NCBI GenBank assembly: GCA_016716135.1
Contig: JADJWX010000015.1
Location: forward strand, 62,001 to 126,000
Source: Lewinellaceae bacterium
Lineage (GTDB): Bacteria > Bacteroidota > Bacteroidia > Chitinophagales > Saprospiraceae
Length of the DNA: 64,000 bases
Reading direction: 5' to 3'
Below, piece by piece: positions 9,001 through 17,218 of this stretch. The position numbers were made by a program, and so were the translations under genes. The number at the start of each line of letters is the position of its first letter. Position 1 is the stretch's first letter. The notes under the pieces were generated by a model. That model was not told where the DNA came from and did no database searches. It saw only the letters and a list, made by a program, of their open reading frames with translations.

Positions 9001-9660
9001 ATGAAAAAGCACACCCTACTCCTATGTTTCGGCCTTGCCGGCCTGATGTTTGCCCTTTCCAACTGCGCCTCGCTGACCGGTTTTCAGGACGGCCGCACCG
9101 TTGGTCAGAACAACGGCGAATTTTCAGCATCGCTGAACTTTGCGCAAAGCCCGGATTTTGACGACTGGGAAGATCAGGCCGACACTATCGCCGACATTCC
9201 CAACATCTTTTTCGGAACGATCGAACTCGGCGGCCGGTACGGCCTGGCGGAAAAAGTTGACCTGACGTTCCGCTTCAACACTTCGCTCAACGTCGGTATC
9301 GGCGCCAAATTCCAGGTAGTAGGTGATCGCGAATCCCCGGTTGCCCTGGCTTTGGGTGCTGAGATTGGCTCATTTGGCCTGGTAACCGGTTTGTGGAACG
9401 TACAGGTGCCGGTGTATTTCTCCCTGCACCCACAGGAAAACTTCGCCTGGTACCTGTCGCCGCGTTACATCCACCAGTTTGAGTCGTACTCCGGCGCCGA
9501 TTTTAGCCTGTCGTATGTCGGCGGCAATACCGGCCTGCTCTTTGGCAAGCGCCACAAGTTCGGCCTGGATGTCGGGTACTACCGCGTGGGCACCGACGGG
9601 GAGAGCGTTGGTGCGCTGCAATTTGGTTTGGGCGGACGCTTTGCTTTTGGAAATAATTGA
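9001..9660 (+). CDS. Outer-membrane lipoprotein, beta-barrel-like
   Basis: A 219-residue protein with a lipoprotein signal peptide; the lipobox-like LSNC places the lipidated cysteine at residue 22. The mature part has alternating hydrophobic and polar strands rich in Gly, Phe and Tyr (for example IELGGRYGLAEKVDLTFRF and an FGLGGRFAFG end), as in small outer-membrane beta-barrel proteins. No specific family is recognised. It is the last gene before a converging two-component system, from which it is separated by a tandem/inverted repeat likely to end transcription. Confidence 0.7.
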   Translation: MKKHTLLLCFGLAGLMFALSNCASLTGFQDGRTVGQNNGEFSASLNFAQSPDFDDWEDQADTIADIPNIFFGTIELGGRYGLAEKVDLTFRFNTSLNVGIGAKFQVVGDRESPVALALGAEIGSFGLVTGLWNVQVPVYFSLHPQENFAWYLSPRYIHQFESYSGADFSLSYVGGNTGLLFGKRHKFGLDVGYYRVGTDGESVGALQFGLGGRFAFGNN

Positions 9661-9664
9661 ACTT

Positions 9665-9773
9665 AGTGATGAGTGATGAGTGATGAGTGATGAGTGATGA
9701 GTGATGAGTGATGAGTATACACCTTTCCGAATTGGTGAACCCATTCATCACTCATCATTCATCACTCATCATT
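9665..9773. repeat. Tandem (GTGATGA)n array and its inverted copy
   Basis: About seven 7-base units (9665-9717) face an inverted array of ATTCATCACTCATC units (9740-9773) across a short spacer. It lies between two convergent genes and could fold into a long hairpin acting as a two-way terminator. Confidence 0.8.
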
Positions 9774-9782
9774 AAAAAAAAA

Positions 9783-10541
9783 TCACTTCCCCATCCAAAT
9801 TTTAAACGCCTCCACTTTTTCCCGGCTGATCAACACCGGCCCTTCACTCAGGGGTTCTGTCAGGCTCACTTTCAGGCGGCTGTTCGAATAACTCACCACA
9901 TCGGTAATGGCATCGATGGCGGCAATATATTGCCGGTTGAGGCGAAAGAAGCGATTCGGGTCAAGCATTTCCTCCAGTTGTTCCAGCGTGTAGTCCACCG
10001 GGTATTTCCGCTTGTTTTGATGGCGCAGCCAGACGATTTTGTTTTCGCCGAAAAAGAAGTCAATGTCGCCGGCATCGATCGCTGTGAGGTGGTCACCGAC
10101 CTTCACCAGGAAGCGGTCTTTGAATTGCCGGGGTTGCAGGGCCTGCATCATTTTCTGAATCGTGCCGGCATCTAAAGCCGCCGGCGTGCGCAGTTGGCGG
10201 AGTTTGGAAAATGCCCGGGCGAGGTCGTCCTGATCCACGGGTTTCAGGATGTAATCGACACTGTTGACCTGGAAGGCGCGCAGGGCATAGCTATCGTAGG
10301 CAGTGGTAAAAATGATCGGGCAAGGCACCTGCACCTGCTCAAAAATTTCGAAGCTGAGGCCGTCGGCCAGTTGGATATCAAAAAAGGCGAGTTCGGGCGC
10401 GGGGTTTTCCCGGAACCAGGTCACCGCCGCTTGCACGGTATCGAGGGTAGCCAGAATTTCGATGGCGGGGTCGAGGCGCTGAAGTTTGGAGATCAGCCCC
10501 CAGGCTGCCAGGTCTTCGTCTTCGATGATCAGTACGTTCAT
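9783..10541 (-). CDS. LytTR-family response regulator
   Basis: A 252-residue two-component regulator. The receiver domain (residues 1-120) has the acidic pair in LIIEDED, the phospho-acceptor Asp55 in FFDIQLADG, the Thr in IFTTAYDSYA and the Lys in YILKPVD. The C-terminal LytTR DNA-binding domain (about 145-250) has the typical RKYPVDYTLEQLEEML and FFRLNRQYIAAIDAI segments. It is encoded just downstream of a LytS-like histidine kinase on the same strand, about 90 bases away, so the two should form one signalling pair. Target genes are unknown; such regulators often act on neighbouring genes. Confidence 0.95.
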   Translation of the reverse strand: MNVLIIEDEDLAAWGLISKLQRLDPAIEILATLDTVQAAVTWFRENPAPELAFFDIQLADGLSFEIFEQVQVPCPIIFTTAYDSYALRAFQVNSVDYILKPVDQDDLARAFSKLRQLRTPAALDAGTIQKMMQALQPRQFKDRFLVKVGDHLTAIDAGDIDFFFGENKIVWLRHQNKRKYPVDYTLEQLEEMLDPNRFFRLNRQYIAAIDAITDVVSYSNSRLKVSLTEPLSEGPVLISREKVEAFKIWMGK

Positions 10542-10556
10542 AGTTTTTGTTTTTCG

Positions 10557-10587
10557 CCCGTCGGCCGGCTCTCAGCCGCCCGACGGG
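10557..10587. repeat. Imperfect GC-rich hairpin between kinase and regulator genes
   Basis: CCCGTCGGCCGGCT pairs with AGCCGCCCGACGGG around a CTC loop. It lies in the transcribed gap of the two-component pair and might set the relative expression of the two genes. Confidence 0.55.
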
Positions 10588-10634
10588 TAAAGCGGAGAAT
10601 CTTGCTGTGCTAATTGGCAGCTGTTCCTAAATCA

Positions 10635-11692
10635 TTACCCAGGTGTTTTTGTATTCCGTTCAACCAAAACCGGGATTTCCACCGTAAAAAAACCGCCCTC
10701 GTCGCTGATCAGCACGGCTTTGTCCGACAGGATCTGGTACCGCGCCTGAATATTGGCCAGGCCAAGTCCGGTAGATTCGGGCAAACTGTTTTTCGGCTGC
10801 AAATTGTTACGCACCACGAGGTAGCCGTTTTCCTGGAAAACTTCAATTTTCAAGGGCCGGGCTTTGGAGGCTTCGTTGTGCTTGAGCGCATTTTCCACCA
10901 GCATTTGCAGCGTGAGCGGCGCAACAAAACCCGGTGCATTTTCCGGCACGGTAATCGAGGCCTGCAAACTCGCGCCGAAACGGGTGTCCATCAGAAAGAA
11001 ATAGGCGCGCAGGATACCCAGTTCTTCTTCCAGCGAAACCACCTCCTGCTCGCGGCTCTCCAAAATATACCGGTACACCGTAGACAAACGGCGGATAAAC
11101 TCCTCGGCCTGGTTGGCATCTTTATGCACCAGCGATGCCAGCACGTTCAGGCTGTTGAACAAAAAATGCGGGTTCACCTGGTTCTTCAGTGTTTCATAGC
11201 GGGCCGACGCCTGTTCTTTTTTCAGGCGCTCGGCCTCGATCAGCGTCTCCTTCCAGCCCAGCAAAAAACCTCGTCCGTGCATGAAAATGGAAATCAGGAA
11301 GGTAATTACCAGCGTGGGGATGAAGTCTTCCAGGGTCATGCCGCGCAACAAGGCGCCAATGTCCCAACCGTAGCGGTTGTTGAAAAACAGCCAGGTCAGC
11401 AAAATCCAGGCAACACAGGTAAATACCACCGTGATCAGCACCGACACCACCAGGCGGCGGACCGGCGCATCCACCAGCTGAGCCAGCGGTCGGGCAGGTT
11501 TGCCAGGTGTGCATTGCCCAACCAGAGCACCGCCGTGCCCACGCCCCCGCGCCAGTAATAGGCCCACAGCAATTCGAGACCGCCTTTTTCAAACAGCTGC
11601 ATCGGGTTGGCAAAAACCAGCATCACCACCAGGCCACCGATACCACCGATGACAAGAAAATCGCGTATGAATTGTTTCAGAGAGTCGGACAT
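10635..11692 (-). CDS. LytS-like sensor histidine kinase, one-base indel near 11475
   Basis: Membrane histidine kinase of the His_kinase (LytS/YehU) type, about 350 residues once joined. The N-terminal frame (11692 to about 11475; MSDSLKQFIRDFLVIGGI) carries the first transmembrane segments. The second frame carries two more (LVVSVLITVVFTCVAWILL and LVITFLISIFM), the phospho-acceptor motif NPHFLFNSLN and a GHKL ATPase domain (MLVENALKHN, then GLGLANIQARY). At 11471-11477 an extra C on the plus strand (CCACC to CCACCC) merges the frames into a normal WLSWVDAPVRR sequence, so a missing base is likely. It precedes and pairs with the LytTR regulator. Confidence 0.9.
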
Positions 11693-11716
11693 GGTTAACG
11701 GACAAATTTATGGGTT

Positions 11717-11801
11717 TCTCTGTGTCCCTCCGTTCCTCTGTGTGCCTCTGTGTAACTATTTGTTTCACGGAGGCACACAGAGGAACAGAGGAACACAGAG
11801 G
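11717..11801. repeat. Inverted repeat of CCTCTGTG units
   Basis: Arms at 11717-11752 and 11766-11801 are about 33/36 complementary and built from CTCTGTGT/CCTCTGTG words. This wording resembles intergenic repeats I recall from many environmental bacteria. It separates two minus-strand genes and may terminate the upstream one. Confidence 0.8.
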
Positions 11802-11803
11802 CG

Positions 11804-12463
11804 TTAGTCTTTGGTTTCGGTGGCGGCCAATTTCTCCAGGTACTCTGCGTTCACGCGTTTGCCCCAGTGTGGCAGTAGCCCGCGGCCGGTTTCCTGCTCA
11901 AACAAGGCGGCTGCTTTTTCAAAATACGGCTTGGCATTGTTAGCGCCGCCGCCGTAAAACTCGGGCATGTTCAGCACATAGGTACCGCGCAGGAAAGGCG
12001 CCCGCGGGTTGGTGGGGTTGAGGGCAGCCGCTTTTTCCAGGGCGGCAAATACCTGCGGAGTGATCTGGCCGCCCAGGGCCATCGGATTTTCCATGAGCCG
12101 GCCGATCAGCAGGTAGGCTTTCAGCACCGCCAGTTCGGATTCCTGTGGCGCCAGGGCATTGGCTTTTTCGAGCAGCGCCTCCGACTGATCAAAGGCATAA
12201 ATGGCTTTATTCAGGTCTTTTTCATAGCGGGAGAAACCAACCATCAGGTTGCTGAACGCCGCGTAGTAATGGGGTAGCCATTCGGCAGGTTCGGCGGCGG
12301 CAATACGCGCGAAGGTGTTGGCGGAAGCCTGGTAGTCATCGGCGGTTTGGGCGGAGTCGAGTTGGGCCACGGCTGCGGTCATGGCCGTGGTGTACTGGGC
12401 ACTTTGGGCGGTGAGGAAGCCGGCGGTAAGGGCTAGCATGCAGAACAAAACAAACGTTTTCAT
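11804..12463 (-). CDS. Periplasmic TPR-like protein
   Basis: A 219-residue protein. The ATG at 12463 (MKTFVLFCMLALTAGFLTAQ) gives a clear signal peptide, whereas earlier starts do not. The mature part is almost wholly helical, with TPR-like pairs (EWLPHYYAAFSNLMVG, then LEKANALAPQESELAVLKAY and LEKAAALNPTNPRAPFLRG). Such proteins usually act as protein-protein scaffolds in the periplasm; no partner is evident. Its stop lies next to an inverted repeat. Confidence 0.75.
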   Translation of the reverse strand: MKTFVLFCMLALTAGFLTAQSAQYTTAMTAAVAQLDSAQTADDYQASANTFARIAAAEPAEWLPHYYAAFSNLMVGFSRYEKDLNKAIYAFDQSEALLEKANALAPQESELAVLKAYLLIGRLMENPMALGGQITPQVFAALEKAAALNPTNPRAPFLRGTYVLNMPEFYGGGANNAKPYFEKAAALFEQETGRGLLPHWGKRVNAEYLEKLAATETKD

Positions 12464-12664
12464 AGCGTATTTTTTTCGCGTTAAAGGATGGCCCAAAGAT
12501 GCAGGCAGGTGCGGCCGGCGGGAAAATAGAAGTGGCTGAAGTGTCGGATTGGGGGAGTGAAATGCAAAAGCAGGGTGGGAATGTAATGGGAAAGTTACCC
12601 GCAGATACCCCCAAGGGGCAGCCGGCTATTCCGAATAAGGTTTCAACAATCGCAAAAAAAAATG

Positions 12665-12708
12665 CGAAACCGAAAGGTTGCATTTATATTTGCAACCGAT
12701 TGGTTTCA
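12665..12708 (+). promoter_or_regulatory. Promoter -7 box inside a nested dyad, likely ArsR operator
   Basis: TATATTTG at 12685-12692 fits the Bacteroidota -7 box. It is centred in an inverted repeat GGTTGCA/TGCAACC (12676-12697), enclosed by an outer GAAACC/GGTTTC pair. The symmetry and the overlap with the promoter suggest autoregulation by the ArsR protein encoded 20 bases downstream. Confidence 0.6.
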
Positions 12709-12727
12709 CGACTAAACAAATTGACAA

Positions 12728-13042
12728 ATGCGCAGAGACATATTTCAAGCCATTGCAGACCCGACCAGGCGAGCCATCCTTGTTTTGCTTGCAGCACAGG
12801 CAATGACACCAAACGCCATTGCCGAAAACTTTAACAGCACACGGCAGGCTGTGTCAAAACACCTGCGCATTCTTACGGAATGTGAACTTGTAAATCAGGA
12901 ACAAATCGGCAGGGAGATTTACTACTCCCTTGAAATTGACAAAATGAAAGAGATCGACGAGTGGTTAGAGCAATTCAAGAAGATCTGGGAAACCAAATTC
13001 AACCAGTTAGATCATTTATTAGCCACAATCAAAAACAAATAA
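12728..13042 (+). CDS. ArsR/SmtB-family transcriptional regulator
   Basis: A 104-residue winged-helix repressor. DIFQAIADPTRRAILVLLA is the hallmark N-terminus, and NSTRQAVSKHLRILTECELV is the recognition helix region, followed by the wing (GREIYYSLE). There is no metal-binding ELCVCDL-type motif, so it belongs to the metal-independent branch that is often paired with SRPBCC proteins. Exactly such a gene starts 1 base after its stop. A symmetrical sequence over its promoter is a probable operator. Base composition is lower in GC than the preceding genes. Confidence 0.92.
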   Translation: MRRDIFQAIADPTRRAILVLLAAQAMTPNAIAENFNSTRQAVSKHLRILTECELVNQEQIGREIYYSLEIDKMKEIDEWLEQFKKIWETKFNQLDHLLATIKNK

Positions 13043-13043
13043 A

Positions 13044-13541
13044 ATGAGCAACCTAAAATTTGATTTTACCGTAGATAAGCAAGAAAAAACGGTTTACATA
13101 ACCAGAGAATTTGATGCCGGGCTGGATTTGGTTTGGGATGCATTTACCCAGGCCGATCTGCTTGACCAATGGGTAGCGCCGGCCCCATTCAAAGCAAGAA
13201 CCAAATACATGAATTTTATAGTAGGCGGGAAAAGATTTTATGCGATGGTAAGCCCCGAGGGACAAGAGGGCTGGATCCTTCAAGAATACAAGTCCATTAC
13301 CCCGAAGACCAATTTCAAATTCTATAATGCCTTTGCAGATAAAGATGAAAACCCCGCTCCTACCGGCTCTGATTGGGATTTTACCTTCAGCGAAAAAGGC
13401 GGTATAACCACGGTGCGTATTACTATTTACAATGAATCGCTTGAACGCATGGAGCAGATGATTGAAATGGGCTTCATTGAAGGATTTAAAGCATCAATAA
13501 GCAATTTGGAAAATCTATTAGCATCAAAAAATAAGGTTTAA
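13044..13541 (+). CDS. SRPBCC (AHSA1-type) domain protein
   Basis: A 165-residue START/Bet v1-like protein of the activator-of-Hsp90-ATPase-homologue 1 group. Typical elements are VYITREFDAGLDLVWDAFT at the start, DLLDQWVAPAPF, GGKRFYAMVSPEG and the C-terminal helix (ERMEQMIEMGFIEGFKASI). The fold makes a hydrophobic cavity; the ligand is unknown. The ArsR gene precedes it by 1 base, a widespread pairing in which the regulator probably controls the SRPBCC gene. It is followed by a long compound repeat region. Confidence 0.9.
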   Translation: MSNLKFDFTVDKQEKTVYITREFDAGLDLVWDAFTQADLLDQWVAPAPFKARTKYMNFIVGGKRFYAMVSPEGQEGWILQEYKSITPKTNFKFYNAFADKDENPAPTGSDWDFTFSEKGGITTVRITIYNESLERMEQMIEMGFIEGFKASISNLENLLASKNKV

Positions 13542-13558
13542 TAACACTTTGTACAATA

Positions 13559-14001
13559 GCGGGAGTAAGGCAGGGCAAACGCATCAAAATGTAACGGACC
13601 TCGGAGAGGTCAAATATTTGTAGCAACCGGTCCACGGGAGATTGGATCACGACCTCGGTACCGGCGTGCAATGACAAGTTATATGTGTTTATGCGAATCA
13701 ATGGGTGTAAACTTGCCCTAACCAACCATTTTCCTTGTCATGTCGTAGCGCAGCGAAGACACCTGCAAAACTTCTATCATTCGCAGTACTTCAAAAAAAG
13801 CTCAAAGTCTCAACACTATTTTTTCAAATCACGCAAATTTTACTTGTGTGGATGTCTCCGCTGCGCTACGACATGACAAGCGTTTTAGGTTGATATCGAT
13901 TAGTGGAACCCTTGATTCGTATAACTTCAATATAACTAACCAACGCACGCCGGTAGAGAGGTCGCCCGTGATTTTGATGCGTTTACCCTGCGGGAGTGAG
14001 G
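13559..14001. repeat. Compound nested inverted-repeat element flanked by 12-bp direct repeats
   Basis: Non-coding. Outer arms 13570-13590 and 13971-13991 match at 20/21. A second pair (about 13648-13684 and 13931-13970) carries ACCGGCGTGC, and an inner pair (13734-13763 and 13851-13880; 28/30) carries CTTGTCATGTCGTAGCGCAG. The left arm is split by about 57 bases containing a small GACCTC-GGA-GAGGTC hairpin. GCGGGAGTAAGG (13559-13570) and GCGGGAGTGAGG (13990-14001) flank the whole in direct orientation, like a target duplication. Between this element and the AraC gene (14002-14387) nothing else is recognised. Confidence 0.75.
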
Positions 14002-14387
14002 TGTCGGGGTTTTAAAAATCCTCCGCGCGTTAGCGTTTTCCATAGTTGATGAACAAGCTGCCTGTTTTTACGGCGCAACAAGTACCACAGCGATGGGAAG
14101 CACGGGCGCCTCATCCATTCAGCATGCTCCTACTTGGGTAACTTGCCCCGATGCGGTCATTGTCCCCAAAAGGGTTCAGATGAAATAAAAGACCTGGTGG
14201 GAGAATTAGATATTTAACGCCTGGAATTATATTTGAGAAGGGAACGTCGGCAGGAACGGTTATTTCTCAAAGCAAAGGCGCATTGCGGTTTTTGGGATTT
14301 TTCGTTTTTGGGCATATAATAGTTCGCTACCATTAAAAAACAAAAAGTGTTCAACCTTCCATAAAAAGTGTTAGAGGAGAATTTCAA

Positions 14388-15311
14388 ATGATAAGAATTT
14401 TGACAAAAAAATCAGATATGATAAAGCATAAATCTATAAGTCAATTACATGAGTACATGGGGTTTGGAAAACCAACACATCCTTTGATTACTATCATTGA
14501 CACGTCAAAATTGGCTTATGGAGAAGAGGTGGTTGGTGTGAAAATTTCATCGGAATTATACTGTATCGCTTTAAAAGACAAAAGCTGTGGGTTGAACTAT
14601 GGAAGGAACCACTATGATTTTGATGAGGGTGTAATGATGTTTACAGCCCCGAATCAAGTTATTACATTGAACAAGCCACAAGCATTGAATGAAATACAAG
14701 GTTGGATGCTTTACTTTCACCCTGATTTAATTAGGAATACTCCTTTGGGCAATAAAATAGATGATTATAATTTTTTCTCTTATTCGGTATATGAAGCGTT
14801 GCACCTTTCAGAGCAAGAACAAACTACCGCAAGCACTTGTATCAAAATGATTAATGAAGAAATCAGGGCGAGAATAGATAATCACAGCCGCCAAGTTTTA
14901 ATTTCCAATATTGAATTACTGTTGAATTATTGTGCAAGATTTTATGAGCGTCAGTTCAATACCCGTTCAGCTCAGAATAAAGCCATCGCCTCAAAGGTAG
15001 AATCATTGCTGAAAGAATATTTCAAGACAAATAAAATCCCTGAGTTGGGGCAGCCTACTGTTAATTATTTGGCAAATGAATGCCATGTGTCCACAGGGTA
15101 TTTAAGTGATTTACTGAAAAAGGAAACAGGAAAAACTGCCAAAGACCACATTAATGAGTTTTTGGTCGAAAAAGCAAAAGATTTATTGATAGGTTCTGAC
15201 GACTCAATAAGTGGGATTTCCTATACGCTGGGGTTTAATTACCCACATTATTTCAGCCGAATGTTTAAATCCAAAACAGGAATGACCCCACAAGAATTTA
15301 GAGCCAACTAA
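14388..15311 (+). CDS. AraC-family transcriptional regulator
   Basis: A 307-residue regulator; the start may instead be the ATG at 14418 (MIKHKSISQLHEYMGF), the usual beginning for relatives. The N-terminal cupin-like ligand-binding part covers about residues 30-150. The C-terminal AraC domain (about 205-305) has two helix-turn-helix motifs: YLANECHVSTGYLSDLLKKE, and the signature SISGISYTLGFNYPHYFSRM followed by FKSKTGMTPQEFR. It precedes two short-chain dehydrogenase genes in the same direction and is probably their regulator. Sampled GC is about 40%, clearly below the flanks, suggesting joint acquisition of the three genes. Confidence 0.93.
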   Translation: MIRILTKKSDMIKHKSISQLHEYMGFGKPTHPLITIIDTSKLAYGEEVVGVKISSELYCIALKDKSCGLNYGRNHYDFDEGVMMFTAPNQVITLNKPQALNEIQGWMLYFHPDLIRNTPLGNKIDDYNFFSYSVYEALHLSEQEQTTASTCIKMINEEIRARIDNHSRQVLISNIELLLNYCARFYERQFNTRSAQNKAIASKVESLLKEYFKTNKIPELGQPTVNYLANECHVSTGYLSDLLKKETGKTAKDHINEFLVEKAKDLLIGSDDSISGISYTLGFNYPHYFSRMFKSKTGMTPQEFRAN

Positions 15312-15426
15312 TTCAACCGAACTTTCCGAAATATGTGTTAGACCGTCCTTGTTCTGTGTTACTCTGTGATTCATGAGCCTTTGATTTTTGTGTTGTCAAA
15401 AATTTCACACAAAAATTCAAATAATC

Positions 15427-16302
15427 ATGAGTAAAAAAATTTTAGTAACGGGAGCGAGCGGAGCATTTGGGTCATTGACCTGTAAGTCCCTTGTTCAAAA
15501 CGGTTATCAGGTTATTGGCACCATGCGTTCGGCCAAAGGCAAAAACGAAGCCATTGCGCAAGAACTTCAAAAGGCAGGTGTGAAATTGATCGAAATGGAT
15601 GTGACCAATGAAACGAGTGTCAATAAAGGTGTAGCAAAAGCTATTGAGTTATTAGGCGGGCTGGACGTTGTGTTTAATAATGCGGGATTAGGAGCAAATG
15701 GTATCCAGGAAATGTTTACCGCAGAAGATATGCAGCGAGTTTTTGATGTCAATGTATTCGGTGTGCAGCGATTGATGCGTGCCATACTTCCACATTTCAG
15801 AAGCCAAGGCAAGGGAACAATTTTGCATACATCAAGCTGTATAGGCCGGGTTACGACTCCGTTTTTGGGGGTCTATTCCGCTTCAAAATACGCTTTGGAA
15901 TCCATAGCCGAAGGGTATCGGGCAGAACTTTCAGGTTTTGGAATTGAATCATGTATTATCGAACCAGGAGGGATGCCAACTGCTTTTATGGAAGGCATGT
16001 TGCAACCAAGTGATAAAACCAGAAATGAAGGATATGGAGATATGGTTCATGCTCCTGATGCTTCTTTAAATGGCTATGTTGATTATATAAAAACCAATCC
16101 GAGTCAATCCCCACAAGCCGTAGCCGACGCTGTGCTGGCGATATTGGAAATGCCACACGGAGAGAAACCATTTAGAATCGTTGTTGATTTTATGGGCTTA
16201 AAAGAGCCCATTGAAAATTACAATGCAGCACTTCGGCAAACTACTCAACAGATTTATACAGCCAATGGAGTGGATTATTTATTGAACCTGAACAAAAATT
16301 AA
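15427..16302 (+). CDS. Short-chain dehydrogenase/reductase
   Basis: A 291-residue Rossmann-fold oxidoreductase; the ATG at 15427 (MSKKILVTGASGAFG) fits the family, earlier codons do not. Motifs: the cofactor glycine motif TGASGAFG, NNAGLG around residue 90, the catalytic Ser in HTSSCIG and the YSASK Tyr-Lys pair. Basic residues after the second strand (TMRSAKGKN) suggest NADP(H). It is followed after 1 base by a second SDR gene and preceded by an AraC regulator. Substrate not predictable; classical SDRs act on alcohol, aldehyde or ketone groups. Confidence 0.92.
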   Translation: MSKKILVTGASGAFGSLTCKSLVQNGYQVIGTMRSAKGKNEAIAQELQKAGVKLIEMDVTNETSVNKGVAKAIELLGGLDVVFNNAGLGANGIQEMFTAEDMQRVFDVNVFGVQRLMRAILPHFRSQGKGTILHTSSCIGRVTTPFLGVYSASKYALESIAEGYRAELSGFGIESCIIEPGGMPTAFMEGMLQPSDKTRNEGYGDMVHAPDASLNGYVDYIKTNPSQSPQAVADAVLAILEMPHGEKPFRIVVDFMGLKEPIENYNAALRQTTQQIYTANGVDYLLNLNKN

Positions 16303-16303
16303 A

Positions 16304-17119
16304 ATGAATAAAACGATATTTATTACGGGAGCAAGTTCAGGTATCGGCAAAGCAACTGCAAAACTGTTTCAACAAAAAGGTTGGAATGTAATTGCAACCA
16401 TGCGATCACCTGAAAAGGAAACTGAACTAACCAAATTTGACAACACATTGGTCACGCAATTGGATGTATTGGATTTGGCTTCTATCCAAAATGCAGTAGA
16501 AGAAGGCATTCAAAAGTTTGGAAAAATTGATGTCCTCATCAATAATGCAGGTTATGGAGCTTACGGACCATTAGAGGCGTTTCCGAGAGAAAATATTCTC
16601 CGACAATTTAATACCAATGTTATTGGGTTGTTGGATATGACCAGAGCCATCGTTCCTCATTTTCGCAAAAATAGAAGTGGTGTTATTATAAACATTTCTT
16701 CTATCGGAGGAAAAATGACCTTTCCATTAGGAACACTTTATCATGGGACAAAATTCGCTGTTGAAGGTATTTCAGAAGCTCTTAGTTTCGAAATGGAACA
16801 AATTGGTGTTAAAGTAAAAATCATAGAGCCAGGTATGATTGCCACGGACTTCGGCGGTCGTTCATTTGATTTTCAAGAAGGTGATATTGCCGAGTACCAA
16901 CCGATTATTGGTGCATTAATGAAGGCATGGCAAGGGAGTAATTTAAAACCATCTCCTCCGAGTCTGGTTGCCGAAGTCATATACCAGGCAGCAGCAGATG
17001 AAAGCCCGACACTTCGATATAGAGCAGGCGACGATGCCAATTTCTTATTGGATAATCGAAAGAAAATGGAAGAGGATGAATTTATCAACATGATAAAAGA
17101 GCAATATAGTTTGAATTAA
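16304..17119 (+). CDS. Short-chain dehydrogenase/reductase
   Basis: A 271-residue classical SDR with the cofactor motif TGASSGIG, NNAGYGAYGP, the catalytic serine region NISSIGG and the Tyr-Lys pair in YHGTKFAVEG. TMRSPEKE after the second strand suggests NADP(H) preference. It begins 1 base after the previous SDR, so they form one operon. The two proteins are only distantly alike, so this is not a recent duplication. AT-rich like its neighbours. A small hairpin lies 53 bases after its stop. Confidence 0.93.
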   Translation: MNKTIFITGASSGIGKATAKLFQQKGWNVIATMRSPEKETELTKFDNTLVTQLDVLDLASIQNAVEEGIQKFGKIDVLINNAGYGAYGPLEAFPRENILRQFNTNVIGLLDMTRAIVPHFRKNRSGVIINISSIGGKMTFPLGTLYHGTKFAVEGISEALSFEMEQIGVKVKIIEPGMIATDFGGRSFDFQEGDIAEYQPIIGALMKAWQGSNLKPSPPSLVAEVIYQAAADESPTLRYRAGDDANFLLDNRKKMEEDEFINMIKEQYSLN

Positions 17120-17171
17120 AAATTTAAATTGAAAAATAGAAAACGGTAGCGAATAAAGCATAAAATGTCAA

Positions 17172-17190
17172 TAGCCCCTAAACGGGGCTA
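17172..17190. terminator. Short hairpin after the SDR operon
   Basis: TAGCCCC TAAAC GGGGCTA: a 7-bp stem with a 5-base loop, located between the plus-strand SDR operon and the convergent TonB-dependent receptor gene. It lacks a clear T-tract. Confidence 0.5.
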
Positions 17191-17218
17191 CTGCATTTAT
17201 GCCAAACGTTAAAAACCC

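Noticed and set aside
9665..9717. Tandem 7-base repeats that might suggest a CRISPR-like array
   Set aside because: Units are contiguous without spacers, and an inverted copy follows. It is a simple tandem/inverted repeat.
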